The position numbers were made by a program, and so were the translations under genes. The notes under the pieces are model-generated. The model did not search any database, had not been told where the DNA came from, and saw only the letters and a list, made by a program, of their open reading frames with translations. Positions 1 to 8,549 of a stretch of DNA of 64,000 bases are shown one piece after another; position 1 is the stretch's first letter, and the number at the start of each line of letters is the position of its first letter. Source of the DNA: Cellulomonas gilvus ATCC 13127 (GTDB taxonomy: Bacteria > Actinomycetota > Actinomycetes > Actinomycetales > Cellulomonadaceae); NCBI RefSeq assembly GCF_000218545.1, contig NC_015671.1, forward strand, positions 2,852,001 to 2,916,000, read 5' to 3'.

Positions 1-973
1 TCGCGCCCACCGCCAGGTGGTCGCCCTCGACCACCACGGGCAGGTCGCCGTCCCGCGTGCGCAGCGTGATCACACCGTCCTGCGCGCCCGCGGTCGGCAC
101 CAGGCCGAGCACGTTCGTCGGACGCGCGTCCGTCAGCGCGAGCGCCCCGTCGTCGGCGACGAGGTAACGCGGTCCGCCGTCCGCGTGCAGCGTGAACGGC
201 CCGCTGGGCGTCACGTCGGCACCGTCGGAGGCCGTGACGCCGAAGCTGTCGAAGACGGCCGTGTGCGCCGTGCCGTCCTGCGCGGCGAGCGCGTACAGGC
301 CCACCGCTGTGATGTCGAACGCGATGGTCTGGGAGGCCGCGACCACCCAGTCGGTCCCGTCCCAGTAGCTCGTCGTGAGCGTGTCGCCCGTGCGCTGCAG
401 GCGCAGCGTCTCGGACGTCGACCCCGGTCGGTCCTCGAAGTCCACCGCGGAGAACGAGCCCGCGGTCTCGGTGTCGGTCTCGATCGCACGGGCCGACGGC
501 GAGAGCGTCCCGACGTACGTGAGGCCCGCGCGGACGTAGTTGTCCATGTCCGACCACGCGATCAGCCCGGCGCCCTGGTACACCTTCGAGACCGGAGCGG
601 TCACGCGCGTGACCGCCGTGAAGTCCCCGTCCGGGATCGGCACCATGAACACGTTCTTGGCCGTGTTGGTGGTCTGCCACGTGTCACCGGACTGCGACGT
701 CAGCGTCAGCGCACCCGGGTTGCTGCTGAGCGACCAGGCCGAGGCCACCTCGGCGGTGATCTGCCAGCGCGGGTCGAGCGTCGTGGAGGAGAACGAGTCC
801 GTCCACTCCTGGTCCGGCGGGTCCGCGGCCGCCGCAGGTGCCGCGAGCGCTGCTCCGGACGCGACCACCGCGAACCCGGCAAGCCCGGCGACCCACCGCG
901 CGGCCGGTCCTCGGGAGCGTCTTCCCCCAGGTCCCTGGTCCCGTCGGCGCACAGGGGCGTGTGGAATCATCAT
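1..973 (-). CDS. Secreted carbohydrate-active protein, N-terminal part (runs off left edge)
   Basis: The frame is open from an ATG at 973 to the window edge (324 codons), so the C-terminus is missing. A purine-rich GGAGAGGTAGGAG stands just before ATGATG. The N-terminus is basic, followed by a hydrophobic stretch (WVAGLAGFAVVASGAALAAP) ending in AAAAD, a typical signal peptide for export. Residues about 52-220 look like a concanavalin A-like beta-sandwich of the DUF1349 type often attached to beta-xylosidases and arabinofuranosidases (DSFSSTTLDPRWQI, then VYQGAGLIAWSDMDNYVRAG). After about residue 245 a second, beta-rich domain begins (GPFTLHADGGPRYLVADDGA), possibly a trefoil or fascin-like sugar-binding module. 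No catalytic centre lies in the visible part. The gene is downstream of the furanose transporter and is probably part of the arabinan system. The fold assignment is from pattern recognition only. Confidence 0.75.
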   Translation of the reverse strand, partial: MMIPHAPVRRRDQGPGGRRSRGPAARWVAGLAGFAVVASGAALAAPAAAADPPDQEWTDSFSSTTLDPRWQITAEVASAWSLSSNPGALTLTSQSGDTWQTTNTAKNVFMVPIPDGDFTAVTRVTAPVSKVYQGAGLIAWSDMDNYVRAGLTYVGTLSPSARAIETDTETAGSFSAVDFEDRPGSTSETLRLQRTGDTLTTSYWDGTDWVVAASQTIAFDITAVGLYALAAQDGTAHTAVFDSFGVTASDGADVTPSGPFTLHADGGPRYLVADDGALALTDARPTNVLGLVPTAGAQDGVITLRTRDGDLPVVVEGDHLAVGA

Positions 974-1042
974 CGGTGCTCCTACCTCTCCAAGGTGTGG
1001 TGAGCAGGACCGCCCGGTCGCCACGTTGCGCCGGGTGGTCCG

Positions 1043-1098
1043 CCCTCCCGGCCGTCCGGGACTCCCCGGTGGCAGCCGGGCCCGGACGGACGGGAGGG
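1043..1098 (-). terminator. Long hairpin after the yjfF-like gene
   Basis: Arms at 1043-1060 and 1081-1098 are complementary at 17 of 18 positions with a 20-nt loop. The hairpin sits about 60 bases beyond the last transporter gene and just before the partial secreted gene. A T-rich run follows only on the plus-strand side, so on the minus strand it would be an actinobacterial terminator without a U-tail. Confidence 0.6.
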
Positions 1099-1156
1099 TT
1101 CTTTCGTCTTCAGTTGTGCCTGCGGCGTCGGTGCCGCGGGTGGGGTGGTCGGCCGG

Positions 1157-2206
1157 CTACCTCCGCCGGGCGACGAGCACGCGCTGCAGCAGCACGAAGC
1201 CGAGCAGGATCGCGCCGATGAGGATCCGGTTCCACCAGATCTCCAGGCCCTCGCGGTTGCAGATGACCAGGATCAGGCCGTACACCGTGACGCCCGCGAA
1301 CGAGCCGAGCACGAACCCGGACCCTCCGCTGAGGAGCGCGCCACCGATCACGACCGACGCGATCGCGTCGAGCTCCATGCCGACGCCCGACAGGTTGTAG
1401 CCGGACTTGGTGTAGAGCGCGAACAGGATGCCGCCGATCCCGGCGCACGTGCCCGAGATGACGTAGACCCACATCTTGGCTCGGCCCGGCTGCAGACCCA
1501 TGAGGCCCGCCGCCTGCCCGCCGTCGCCCGAGCCCAGGCCGTACACCGTGCGACCGAACCGCGTGTAGTGCAGCAGGTACACCGCGAGCAGGAGCACCAC
1601 GAGCGCGATGACCATGCTGAGGTTGATGTACCAGGTGTCGCGGCCCTCGCCGAACTTGATCTTCCAGGACGCGAGCGAGGCGAACCCGTCGTCCTTGATG
1701 CCGATCGACGTGGTCCCGATCATGTTCGCCAGGCCGCGGGCCAGGAACAGGCCGGCGAGCGAGGCGATGAACGGTTGGATCCGGAAGTACTGGACCATCA
1801 CCCCGATCAGCGAGCCGATCGCGGTCCCGACCAGGATGCCGAGGATGAGGACCAGCGGCAGCGGCGCACCGCCCTCGAGCAGCTTGGCCACCACGAGGCC
1901 CGTGAGGGCCACGACACCACCGACCGACAGGTCGATGCCGCCGGAGATGATCACGAACGTCATGCCGATCGCGAGCACCAGCAGGTAGGAGTTGTCGATG
2001 AACAGGTTGGAGAACAGGCGCGGGGAGATGAAGTCCCGGCTGTCGGTGCTGTAGCGCATCTGCCCGATCACGAGCAGGAGCACCAGCGTGGCGAGCGTGC
2101 CGGCGATCGGCAGGAAGCGCCGGTCGGCGAGGCGGTGCCACCACGCGGCGGTCGCGCGCGGGGTCGTCCCCGTGGGGGCGGGCTGGGTCACGGTCGGGGC
2201 GCTCAC
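1157..2206 (-). CDS. yjfF: Furanose ABC transporter permease, YjfF-like
   Basis: 349-aa inner-membrane permease of the ribose/galactofuranose class (BPD_transp_2). About ten hydrophobic segments are visible, with the family signature GMTFVIISGGIDLSVGG near residue 80 and a cytoplasmic coupling-loop region around ASVVIGGALLSGGSGFVLG. The GTG start at 2206 is set by the GTGA overlap with the preceding permease stop, which indicates translational coupling. An in-frame extension upstream exists but only runs antisense-like through the previous gene. By family knowledge it forms a heteromeric channel with the YtfT-like protein. Substrate in E. coli is galactofuranose. Here the arabinose context suggests arabinofuranose, which is inference. 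Confidence 0.9.
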   Translation of the reverse strand: MSAPTVTQPAPTGTTPRATAAWWHRLADRRFLPIAGTLATLVLLLVIGQMRYSTDSRDFISPRLFSNLFIDNSYLLVLAIGMTFVIISGGIDLSVGGVVALTGLVVAKLLEGGAPLPLVLILGILVGTAIGSLIGVMVQYFRIQPFIASLAGLFLARGLANMIGTTSIGIKDDGFASLASWKIKFGEGRDTWYINLSMVIALVVLLLAVYLLHYTRFGRTVYGLGSGDGGQAAGLMGLQPGRAKMWVYVISGTCAGIGGILFALYTKSGYNLSGVGMELDAIASVVIGGALLSGGSGFVLGSFAGVTVYGLILVICNREGLEIWWNRILIGAILLGFVLLQRVLVARRR

Positions 2207-3279
2207 GCCGCCACCTCCACAGGCTTCTTGGGCGTCGGCTGCTGCGGCAGGCGCGGGATGCGGCGCAGGCCGAGCCCCTCGCGCAGCCGCTCCGACCCGG
2301 CGATGCAGATCGCGATGACGACGATCGCCTTGAACAGGTCCTTGGACTCGGACGGCAGGTGGAAGATGATCACCGCGCGGTCCAGCGTGGTCAGGATCAG
2401 CGCACCGACGATCGTGCCCGCGAGGCTGAACTTGCCGCCGTCGAGCTTGGTGCCGCCGATGACGACCGCCATGATCGCGTTGAGCTCCATGAGCTGACCG
2501 ATGTTGTTCGCGTCGGCGGCCATGGTCGGCGCGCCGTACACCAGGCCCGCCAGGCCCGCGAGTACGCCGCAGATCACGTACACGAGCCACGTGATGTTGC
2601 GTGAACGCACACCCGCCATGTGGCTCGCGGTGCGGTTGATGCCGATCGACTCGAGCAGCATGCCGAGCGCGGTCCGCCGCACCAGGAGCGCGACGAGCGT
2701 GAAGACGACCGCGCCGATGATCACCGGCGTCGGGATCCCCAGGACGAACCCGGACCCGATCGACTTGAACGGTGCCGAGTGCGTGGTCGTGATCTGGCCG
2801 CCCGTGAACGCGAGCGCGATGCCGCGCCCCGCGACCAGCAGGATCATCGTCGCGATGAACGGCTGGATGCCGAGCCCGGCGACCAGGAAGCCGTTGAACG
2901 CGCCGACCACCGCCGCCACGGCGAGCGCGATGCCCACCGCCGTCAGGGCGGTCACGGCGCTCTCGCCGTTGCCCGAGTTGTCGATGAACGTCAGGGCCAC
3001 GGACAGCGAGATCGCCATCACGGCGCCGACCGACAGGTCGATGCCGCCCGTCGCGATCACCAGGGCCATGCCGAGCGCGAGCAGCAGGAACGGGACGCTG
3101 TTGCGCGTCACGTCGACGAGCTGGCCGAACAGGTGGCCGTCGACGATGCGGACCTCGAGGAAGCCGGGGCTCGCGATGCCGCACGCGATCCACAGCGCGA
3201 CGAGCGCCAGCGCGGGCCAGAACAGGTGGTGCCGCGTGACCTGGCGCAACCAGGTCTGCGGGGTCAGGGTGCCGGTCAT
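2203..3279 (-). CDS. ytfT: Furanose ABC transporter permease, YtfT-like
   Basis: 358-aa membrane permease (BPD_transp_2 family). It has the motif GMALVIATGGIDLSVGAVMA near residue 70, a long hydrophobic core, and IMAVVIGGTKLDGGKFSLAG near residue 250, which corresponds to the ATPase-contact region. It starts with ATG at 3279, four bases inside the end of the ATPase gene, and overlaps the next permease by four bases. The compact ATPase-permease-permease order is that of E. coli ytfR-ytfT-yjfF. It is expected to form the transmembrane channel with the YjfF-like protein. Confidence 0.9.
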   Translation of the reverse strand: MTGTLTPQTWLRQVTRHHLFWPALALVALWIACGIASPGFLEVRIVDGHLFGQLVDVTRNSVPFLLLALGMALVIATGGIDLSVGAVMAISLSVALTFIDNSGNGESAVTALTAVGIALAVAAVVGAFNGFLVAGLGIQPFIATMILLVAGRGIALAFTGGQITTTHSAPFKSIGSGFVLGIPTPVIIGAVVFTLVALLVRRTALGMLLESIGINRTASHMAGVRSRNITWLVYVICGVLAGLAGLVYGAPTMAADANNIGQLMELNAIMAVVIGGTKLDGGKFSLAGTIVGALILTTLDRAVIIFHLPSESKDLFKAIVVIAICIAGSERLREGLGLRRIPRLPQQPTPKKPVEVAA

Positions 3280-4817
3280 GCTGCGTCGCTCCCGCTCGCT
3301 GCGATGGTCTCGAGGACGGTCGAGGATGTGACGTCAGGACCGTTGGTGAGCTCGCCGACCTTCTCGCGGTCCCGCAGGACGACGAGGCGGTGCGACAGGC
3401 GCAGGACCTCCTCCAGCTCGGAGGAGATGAACACCACGCCCATGCCCTGGGACGCGAGCTCGACGACGAGGCGCTGGATCTCGGCCTTGGCGCCGATGTC
3501 GATGCCGCGCGTGGGCTCGTCGAGGATGATCAGCTTGGGCGAGGTCGCGAGCCAGCGCGCGAGCAGCGCCTTCTGCTGGTTGCCGCCCGACAGGTTGCGG
3601 ATCAGCATGTTCGGGTTCGGCGGCTGGATGTTCAGCGCCTGGATGTAGTGGTCGACGACCTCGTCGAGCTCCTTGGCCGGGATGCGGCGCCAGATGCCGC
3701 GGTTGGCCTGGATCGCGAGAGCGATGTTCTCGCGGACCGTGAGGTCCCCGATGATCCCTTCCTTCTTGCGGTCCTCGGTGGAGTACGCGAGGCCCGTCTT
3801 GAGCGAGGACAGCGGGGAGGCGCCGCGCACCTCGTCGCCGAACAGCGTCAGCGTGCCGGAGTCGGCCTTGTCCGCGCCGTACAGCAGGCGCGCGAGCTCG
3901 GTGCGGCCCGAGCCCAGGAGGCCCGCGAAGCCGACGATCTCGCCCTCGTGGACCGAGACGTCCACGGGCTGGATCGAGCCGCCGCGGCCGATGCCGATCG
4001 CGGTCAGGAGCGCCGGCCGCTCGCCCTCGTCCTGCGCGACGCGCTGCGCGCCCGCCTCGATGGCCGCGAGCTCGTCGCCCGCGCGACCCAGCATCTTGGA
4101 GATGAGGTCGATGCGCGGCAGCTCGGCGGTCAGGTACTCACCGACGAACTTGCCGTTGCGCAGGATCGTCATGCGGTCGCTGATCTCGTAGATCTGCTCG
4201 AGGAAGTGCGAGACGAACAGGATCGCGACGCCCTGGTCACGCAGCGAGCGGACCACGGTGAACAGCTCGGCGACCTCGGCCTTGTCGAGCGAGGACGTCG
4301 GCTCGTCGAGGATCAGGACCTTGGCCTCGACCACCATCGCGCGCGCGATCGAGCACAGCTGCTGCACCGCGATGGAGTGCGAGCCGAGCTGCGAGGCGGG
4401 GTCGATGTCGAGGTTGAGCCGGGCGAGGTACTCCTTGGCCCGGCGGCGCGTGGCCGGCCAGTTGATGAAGGGGCCGACCCGCTCCTCGTGACCGAGCATG
4501 ACGTTCTCGGCCACGGAGAGGTTCGCGCAGAGGTTGACCTCCTGGTACACCGTGCTGATGCCGGCGGCCTGGGCCTGCGCTGTGGAGTGGAAGCGGTGGG
4601 ACTCACCGCCGACGCGGATCTCGCCCGCGTCGATCTGGTAGACGCCCGTGAGCGCCTTGATCATGGTGGACTTGCCGGCGCCGTTCTCGCCCATCAGGGC
4701 GTGCACCTCTCCGGGGCGGAGCGTCAGGTCGACACCGTCGAGGGCGCGGACGCCGGGGAACTCGATGGTGATACCGCGCATCTGCACGACGGGGGCGGAG
4801 TCGGACGTGAGGGACAT
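3276..4817 (-). CDS. ytfR: Furanose ABC transporter ATP-binding protein, YtfR-like
   Basis: 513-aa ATPase with two fused nucleotide-binding domains, the usual architecture of monosaccharide importers (RbsA/AraG/YtfR). The first domain has Walker A GENGAGKST near residue 43 and Walker B VLILDEPTSSLD near residue 165. The second has Walker B LIILDEPTRGIDIG and signature LSGGNQQK near residues 415-440, with a degenerate Walker A (GLLGSGRTEL). The first-domain signature SIAVQQLCSIARA is also non-canonical, as is normal for this family. ATG at 4817 is the first in-frame ATG after the spacer. A strong hairpin separates it from the binding-protein gene, which would lower its expression relative to that protein. 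Confidence 0.92.
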   Translation of the reverse strand: MSLTSDSAPVVQMRGITIEFPGVRALDGVDLTLRPGEVHALMGENGAGKSTMIKALTGVYQIDAGEIRVGGESHRFHSTAQAQAAGISTVYQEVNLCANLSVAENVMLGHEERVGPFINWPATRRRAKEYLARLNLDIDPASQLGSHSIAVQQLCSIARAMVVEAKVLILDEPTSSLDKAEVAELFTVVRSLRDQGVAILFVSHFLEQIYEISDRMTILRNGKFVGEYLTAELPRIDLISKMLGRAGDELAAIEAGAQRVAQDEGERPALLTAIGIGRGGSIQPVDVSVHEGEIVGFAGLLGSGRTELARLLYGADKADSGTLTLFGDEVRGASPLSSLKTGLAYSTEDRKKEGIIGDLTVRENIALAIQANRGIWRRIPAKELDEVVDHYIQALNIQPPNPNMLIRNLSGGNQQKALLARWLATSPKLIILDEPTRGIDIGAKAEIQRLVVELASQGMGVVFISSELEEVLRLSHRLVVLRDREKVGELTNGPDVTSSTVLETIAASGSDAA

Positions 4818-4862
4818 CGTGGGTCATCCGTCCTGCGAGTGAACTGCTTCGTTGCAGCGACG

Positions 4863-4902
4863 AGCCGTGCGGCGGGGCGGGTCAGCACCCCGCCGCACGG
4901 CT
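4863..4902 (-). terminator. Intra-operon hairpin between binding protein and ATPase genes
   Basis: Perfect 15-bp arms at 4863-4877 and 4888-4902 with a 10-nt loop, in the 140-base gap between the ytfQ-like stop and the ytfR-like start. Its place suggests an attenuator or 3'-end stabiliser giving excess binding protein over membrane components, as in many sugar operons. There is no U-tract. Confidence 0.65.
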
Positions 4903-4957
4903 GTCAGGGAGTCACTGGCGTGCGACCAGTGTCAGTGGGTTGCCCTGAGGCGGCCTG

Positions 4958-5944
4958 TCAGTACAGGCGGGCGTCGATCTCCTCCTGGGTGATCGTCTGG
5001 TCGAAGGCCTTGTCGACGACGATGGTCTCCTTGGGGACGTCCTCGCCGTTGTGGACCTTCTTGATGGCGTCGACGATCTGGTCGCCGAACACCGGGTTGC
5101 ACTCGACGACGTAGTTGAACTTGCCGTCCTTGAGCGCCTGCAGGCCGTCGCGGACGCCGTCGATCGTGACGATCTTGATGTCCTTGCCGGGCACCTTGCC
5201 GGCGTCGGTGATCGCCTCGATGGCGCCCAGGCCCATGTCGTCGTTGTGCGCGAAGACCAGGTTCATGTCGGGGTACGCCTGCAGCGCGGCCTCCATGGCG
5301 GCCTTGCCCTCGGCGCGCGTGAAGTTGCCCGACGCCTTGCCGACGATGTTCTCGGCGCCGACGACCGCGTCGAAGCCCTCCTCGCGGTCCACCTGCGCGC
5401 CCGAACCGAGCGTGCCCTGGAGCTCGAAGATCTTGGCGTCGGGGACGTTGGCCTTGACCCACTCGCCGGCGGTGGTGCCCTCCTGCTTGAAGTCGGCACC
5501 GATCCACGTGACGTACGGGTCCTCGACCGTGGTGTCGACCGTGCGGTCGACCAGCACGACGGGGATGTCCGCGTCCTTGATCTCCTGGAGGACCTCGTCC
5601 CAGCCGGTCTCGACGACCGGGGAGAACGCGATGACGTCGACGCCCTGGTCGATGAAGTCGCGCAGGGCCTTGATCTGGTTCTCCTGCTTCTGCTGCGCGT
5701 CGACGAAGTTCAGCTCGATGCCGTTCTCCTCCGTCAGGCTCGCCTTGACGGACTCGGTGTTCGCCGTGCGCCAGCCGGACTCCGCACCCAGCTGCGAGAA
5801 GCCGACGCTGATGAGGTCGTCGCCACCCTTGTTGTCGTCGGCCGGCTTCTCGTCGCCGCCGCCGCTGCTGCACGCAGCCAGGCCGAGCGCGAGCACCGCC
5901 ATCGTGGCGGTGAGACCACGCGTACGCATCTTGTTGCTGACCAT
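4958..5944 (-). CDS. ytfQ: Furanose ABC transporter substrate-binding lipoprotein, YtfQ-like
   Basis: 328-aa periplasmic-binding-protein fold (Peripla_BP_4). The signal peptide ends in the lipobox LAACS, so the protein should be lipid-anchored outside the membrane. After a Gly/Asp linker the mature part begins ISVGFSQLGAESGWRTAN, which closely matches E. coli YtfQ. Other YtfQ-like stretches are QQKQENQIKALRDFIDQGVD, APVV/SPVVETGW, VDRTVD and VFAHNDDMGLGAIEAI. The ATG at 5944 has the excellent ribosome site AGGAGGAGAAGGC. Upstream lie two lac-operator-like sites. The E. coli homologue binds galactofuranose. With araBAD and GH127 next door, I infer an arabinofuranose or related furanose ligand. 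Confidence 0.92.
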   Translation of the reverse strand: MVSNKMRTRGLTATMAVLALGLAACSSGGGDEKPADDNKGGDDLISVGFSQLGAESGWRTANTESVKASLTEENGIELNFVDAQQKQENQIKALRDFIDQGVDVIAFSPVVETGWDEVLQEIKDADIPVVLVDRTVDTTVEDPYVTWIGADFKQEGTTAGEWVKANVPDAKIFELQGTLGSGAQVDREEGFDAVVGAENIVGKASGNFTRAEGKAAMEAALQAYPDMNLVFAHNDDMGLGAIEAITDAGKVPGKDIKIVTIDGVRDGLQALKDGKFNYVVECNPVFGDQIVDAIKKVHNGEDVPKETIVVDKAFDQTITQEEIDARLY

Positions 5945-6042
5945 GCCTTCTCCTCCTCGAGAAACCAGTCCGTGCGGGGGGCACGTCTGTGTGCGTCAGT
6001 CCCCGATCACCAGCGCCCGCACCTCCGCGTGCGGAACGCGAT

Positions 6043-6054
6043 GTGAGCGTTCAC
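6043..6054. promoter_or_regulatory. Variant lac-like operator half-sites upstream of ytfQ
   Basis: GTGAGCGTTCAC is a 12-bp near-palindrome (one central mismatch pair) lying 8 bases from the better site at 6062-6075. Two adjacent sites allow cooperative binding. It is about 100 bases upstream of the ytfQ-like start. Confidence 0.6.
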
Positions 6055-6061
6055 TTAGCGA

Positions 6062-6075
6062 TGTTAGCGCTCACA
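6062..6075. promoter_or_regulatory. Lac-operator-like site upstream of ytfQ
   Basis: TGTTAGCGCTCACA, identical to the sites at 10229-10242 and (reversed) 33809-33822. It differs by one base from the symmetric core TGTGAGCGCTCACA recognised by E. coli LacI. It is probably bound by one of the two LacI-family regulators in the window. On the minus strand it contains TAACAT, which could serve as a -10 element, but no convincing -35 was found. Confidence 0.8.
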
Positions 6076-6192
6076 ACACCCCAGGCATAGCCCGTTGACG
6101 GGTTGTTACGAACCTGTGACCGAGAACACTCCGACTCGTGACCTCGGCCGACCGCGCACACCGTACCTCGCGACGGCCGGTACCCGGACGCA

Positions 6193-6229
6193 CCGCTGCC
6201 CGGGCGTCACGCGGACGTCCGGGCAGCGG
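6193..6229 (-). terminator. Terminator-like hairpin after araA
   Basis: Arms 6193-6208 and 6214-6229 pair at 15 of 16 positions around a 5-nt loop, about 40 bases past the araA stop. The 5945-6270 gap holds only this hairpin and the two operator-like sites. I saw no gene in it. Confidence 0.75.
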
Positions 6230-6270
6230 CTGACCTGCAGGTGCTCAGGGTGTGGCGGGATGGGCGCCCG

Positions 6271-7779
6271 TCACAGACCCTGGGCGAGACGGTGGTAGGC
6301 CTGGTTCCAGCGCACCTGGTCGCGGAAGCCGCGCCGCGTGGTGTGCTCGTCGATCACCAGGAGCTCGGCCGACGACAGGTCCGCGAAGATCTCGAACGCC
6401 TCGACCCCCACCGCCGTGGACAGCACGGTGTGATGCGCACCGCCGGCGGTGAGCCAGGACTCCGCGCTGGTCGCGAAGTCCGGACGCGGCTTCCACACCG
6501 CACGCGCCACGGGCAGGTTCGGCAGCGACGCGCGCGGCGGCACGACGTCCACCACGTTGGCGGTGAGCCGGAACCGCTCACGCATGTCCGCGAGCGAGAC
6601 GACGATGCCCTCGCCGGCGTCGGCGTCGAACACCATCCGGACCGGGTCCTCCTTGCCGCCGATCCCCAGCGGGTGGATCTCGACGCGCGGCGTGGACGTG
6701 GTCAGCGACGGGCAGACCTCGAGCATGTGCGCCCCGAGGATGACCTCGTCACCCGGCGTCAGGTCGTAGGTGTAGTCCTCCATGAGGGACGCGCCACCGG
6801 GCAGGCCCTCACCCATCACCTTGGCCGCACGGACCAGCACCGCGGTCTTCCAGTCGCCCTCGGCGCCGAACCCGTAGCCCTTGGACATCAGGCGCTGCAC
6901 CGCGATGCCGGGCAGCTGGCGCAGGTCGCCCAGGTCCTCGAAGTTGGTGGTGAACGCCTTGGCGCCCAGCTCGGTCAGCAGGTTCTCGAGCGCGATCTCC
7001 TGCCGCGCGGCGTACCGCAGCGACTCGTGGCGCTCGGCGCCGGCGCGCAGCTCGGGGACCACGTCGTACAGGTCCTCGTACTCCTTGACCAGCACGTCGA
7101 TCTCGGCGTCGGCCACCTGCGCGACCGCGGCCACCAGGTCGTTGACGCCCCACGTGTTCACCGAGACGCCGAACCGCACCTCGGCCTCGGTCTTGTCGCC
7201 CTCGGTCACGGCGACGTTGCGCATGTTGTCCCCGAACCGGGCCAGCCGCAGCGACTGCGTCGCGGCGCGGCCGGCGGCGGCGCGGACCCACGTGCCGACG
7301 CGCCGTGCGACCACCGGGTTGCTCACGTGACCCGCGACGGTGGTCCGGGTGACGCCCATGCGGGACGCGATGTACGCGTACTCGCGGTCGCCGTGCGCGG
7401 CCTGGTTGAGGTTCATGAAGTCGAAGTCGATGTCCGCCCAGGGCAGCTCGACGTTCGCCTGCGTGTGCAGGTGCAGCAGCGGCTTGTCGAGCACGGACAG
7501 GCCGTGGATCCACATCTTGGCCGGGCTGAACGTGTGCATCCAGGTGATGACGCCCAGCACGCGGTCGTCCGAGTTCGCGTCGAGCATGGCGCGGCGGATC
7601 GAGCCCGAGTCCTTCAGGACGGGCTTCCAGACGATGCGGACGGGCACGTCGGGGCTCGCGTCGAGCGTGCGCGCGACCTCCTGCGACTGCTCGGCCACCT
7701 GACGGAGCGTCTCCTCGCCGTACAGGTCCTGGCTCCCGGTGAAGAACCAGACCTCACGGTCGGCGTACGGCTTGCTCAC
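6271..7779 (-). CDS. araA: L-arabinose isomerase
   Basis: 502 aa, against about 500 for E. coli AraA. It interconverts L-arabinose and L-ribulose in the cytoplasm, the first step of the pathway. Clear family stretches are [20 protein letters not shown] at the N-terminus, [29 protein letters not shown] and [15 protein letters not shown]. The Glu of GAEGDW, the Glu of LMEDYTYDL and the His of GAHMLEVCP match the metal-site residues Glu306, Glu333 and His350 of E. coli. GTG at 7779 is chosen because it overlaps the araD stop (GTGA) and is preceded by AAGGAGGAG. The longer in-frame extension only reads through araD in another frame. Confidence 0.97.
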   Translation of the reverse strand: MSKPYADREVWFFTGSQDLYGEETLRQVAEQSQEVARTLDASPDVPVRIVWKPVLKDSGSIRRAMLDANSDDRVLGVITWMHTFSPAKMWIHGLSVLDKPLLHLHTQANVELPWADIDFDFMNLNQAAHGDREYAYIASRMGVTRTTVAGHVSNPVVARRVGTWVRAAAGRAATQSLRLARFGDNMRNVAVTEGDKTEAEVRFGVSVNTWGVNDLVAAVAQVADAEIDVLVKEYEDLYDVVPELRAGAERHESLRYAARQEIALENLLTELGAKAFTTNFEDLGDLRQLPGIAVQRLMSKGYGFGAEGDWKTAVLVRAAKVMGEGLPGGASLMEDYTYDLTPGDEVILGAHMLEVCPSLTTSTPRVEIHPLGIGGKEDPVRMVFDADAGEGIVVSLADMRERFRLTANVVDVVPPRASLPNLPVARAVWKPRPDFATSAESWLTAGGAHHTVLSTAVGVEAFEIFADLSSAELLVIDEHTTRRGFRDQVRWNQAYHRLAQGL

Positions 7780-8519
7780 GCGTGCTCCTCCTTGGTGGCC
7801 GGGGCTGCGCCGCCCTGGCCGTAGACGTTCTGGTACCTCGCGTAGAGCGAGTCGACATGGTGCTGCTCGATGGGCAGCGGCTCGCCGAGCTGGCGAGAGA
7901 TGTGGACGGTCCGGGCGACCTCCTCGACCATGACCGCGGCCTTGACCGCAGCCTTCGCGTCGCGGCCGATCGTGAACGGGCCGTGGTTGCGCATGAGCAC
8001 CGCGGGGCTGCGCGAGTCGCGCAGCGTCTCGACGATGCCGCGGCCGATCGAGTCGTCGCCGATCAGCGCGAACGGGCCGATCGGGATGTCGCCCCCGAAC
8101 TCGTCGGCCATCATCGTCAGCACGCACGGCACGGGCTCGGCGCGTGCGGCCCAGGCCGTCGCGTACGTCGAGTGCGTGTGCACCACTCCCCCGATCTCGG
8201 GCATGTGCGAGTACACGTACGCGTGCGCCGCGGTGTCCGACGACGGCGAGCGGGTGCCGTCGACGAGCGCACCCGTCAGGTCGCACACGACCATCGCCTC
8301 GGGCGTCAGCTCGTCGTACGTCACGCCCGAGGGCTTGATCACCAGCAGGTCGCGCTCGCTCGGCCCGGCGGGGTCGACGACGACGCGCTGCGAGACGTTG
8401 CCCGCGGTCCACACCACCAGCCCCCAGCGCGGCAGCTCGGCGTGCAGCCGCGCCACCACCTCACGCGTGCGGGCCACGGCGTCGCGCACCGAGGCGGGGT
8501 AGTCGTCCAGCGTGGTCAT
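7776..8519 (-). CDS. araD: L-ribulose-5-phosphate 4-epimerase
   Basis: 247-aa class II aldolase-fold enzyme converting L-ribulose 5-phosphate to D-xylulose 5-phosphate, the last step before the pentose-phosphate pathway. Visible motifs are TAGNVSQR near the N-terminus, [24 protein letters not shown], the zinc-binding pair in [13 protein letters not shown], and a third His in [11 protein letters not shown]. Length fits the family (about 230-245). The gene lies between araB (30 bases upstream) and araA (4-base overlap), and the ATG at 8519 follows GGAGCAGCACGC. Confidence 0.96.
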   Translation of the reverse strand: MTTLDDYPASVRDAVARTREVVARLHAELPRWGLVVWTAGNVSQRVVVDPAGPSERDLLVIKPSGVTYDELTPEAMVVCDLTGALVDGTRSPSSDTAAHAYVYSHMPEIGGVVHTHSTYATAWAARAEPVPCVLTMMADEFGGDIPIGPFALIGDDSIGRGIVETLRDSRSPAVLMRNHGPFTIGRDAKAAVKAAVMVEEVARTVHISRQLGEPLPIEQHHVDSLYARYQNVYGQGGAAPATKEEHA

Positions 8520-8549
8520 GCGTGCTGCTCCTGCGTTCGTCGTGATCGG

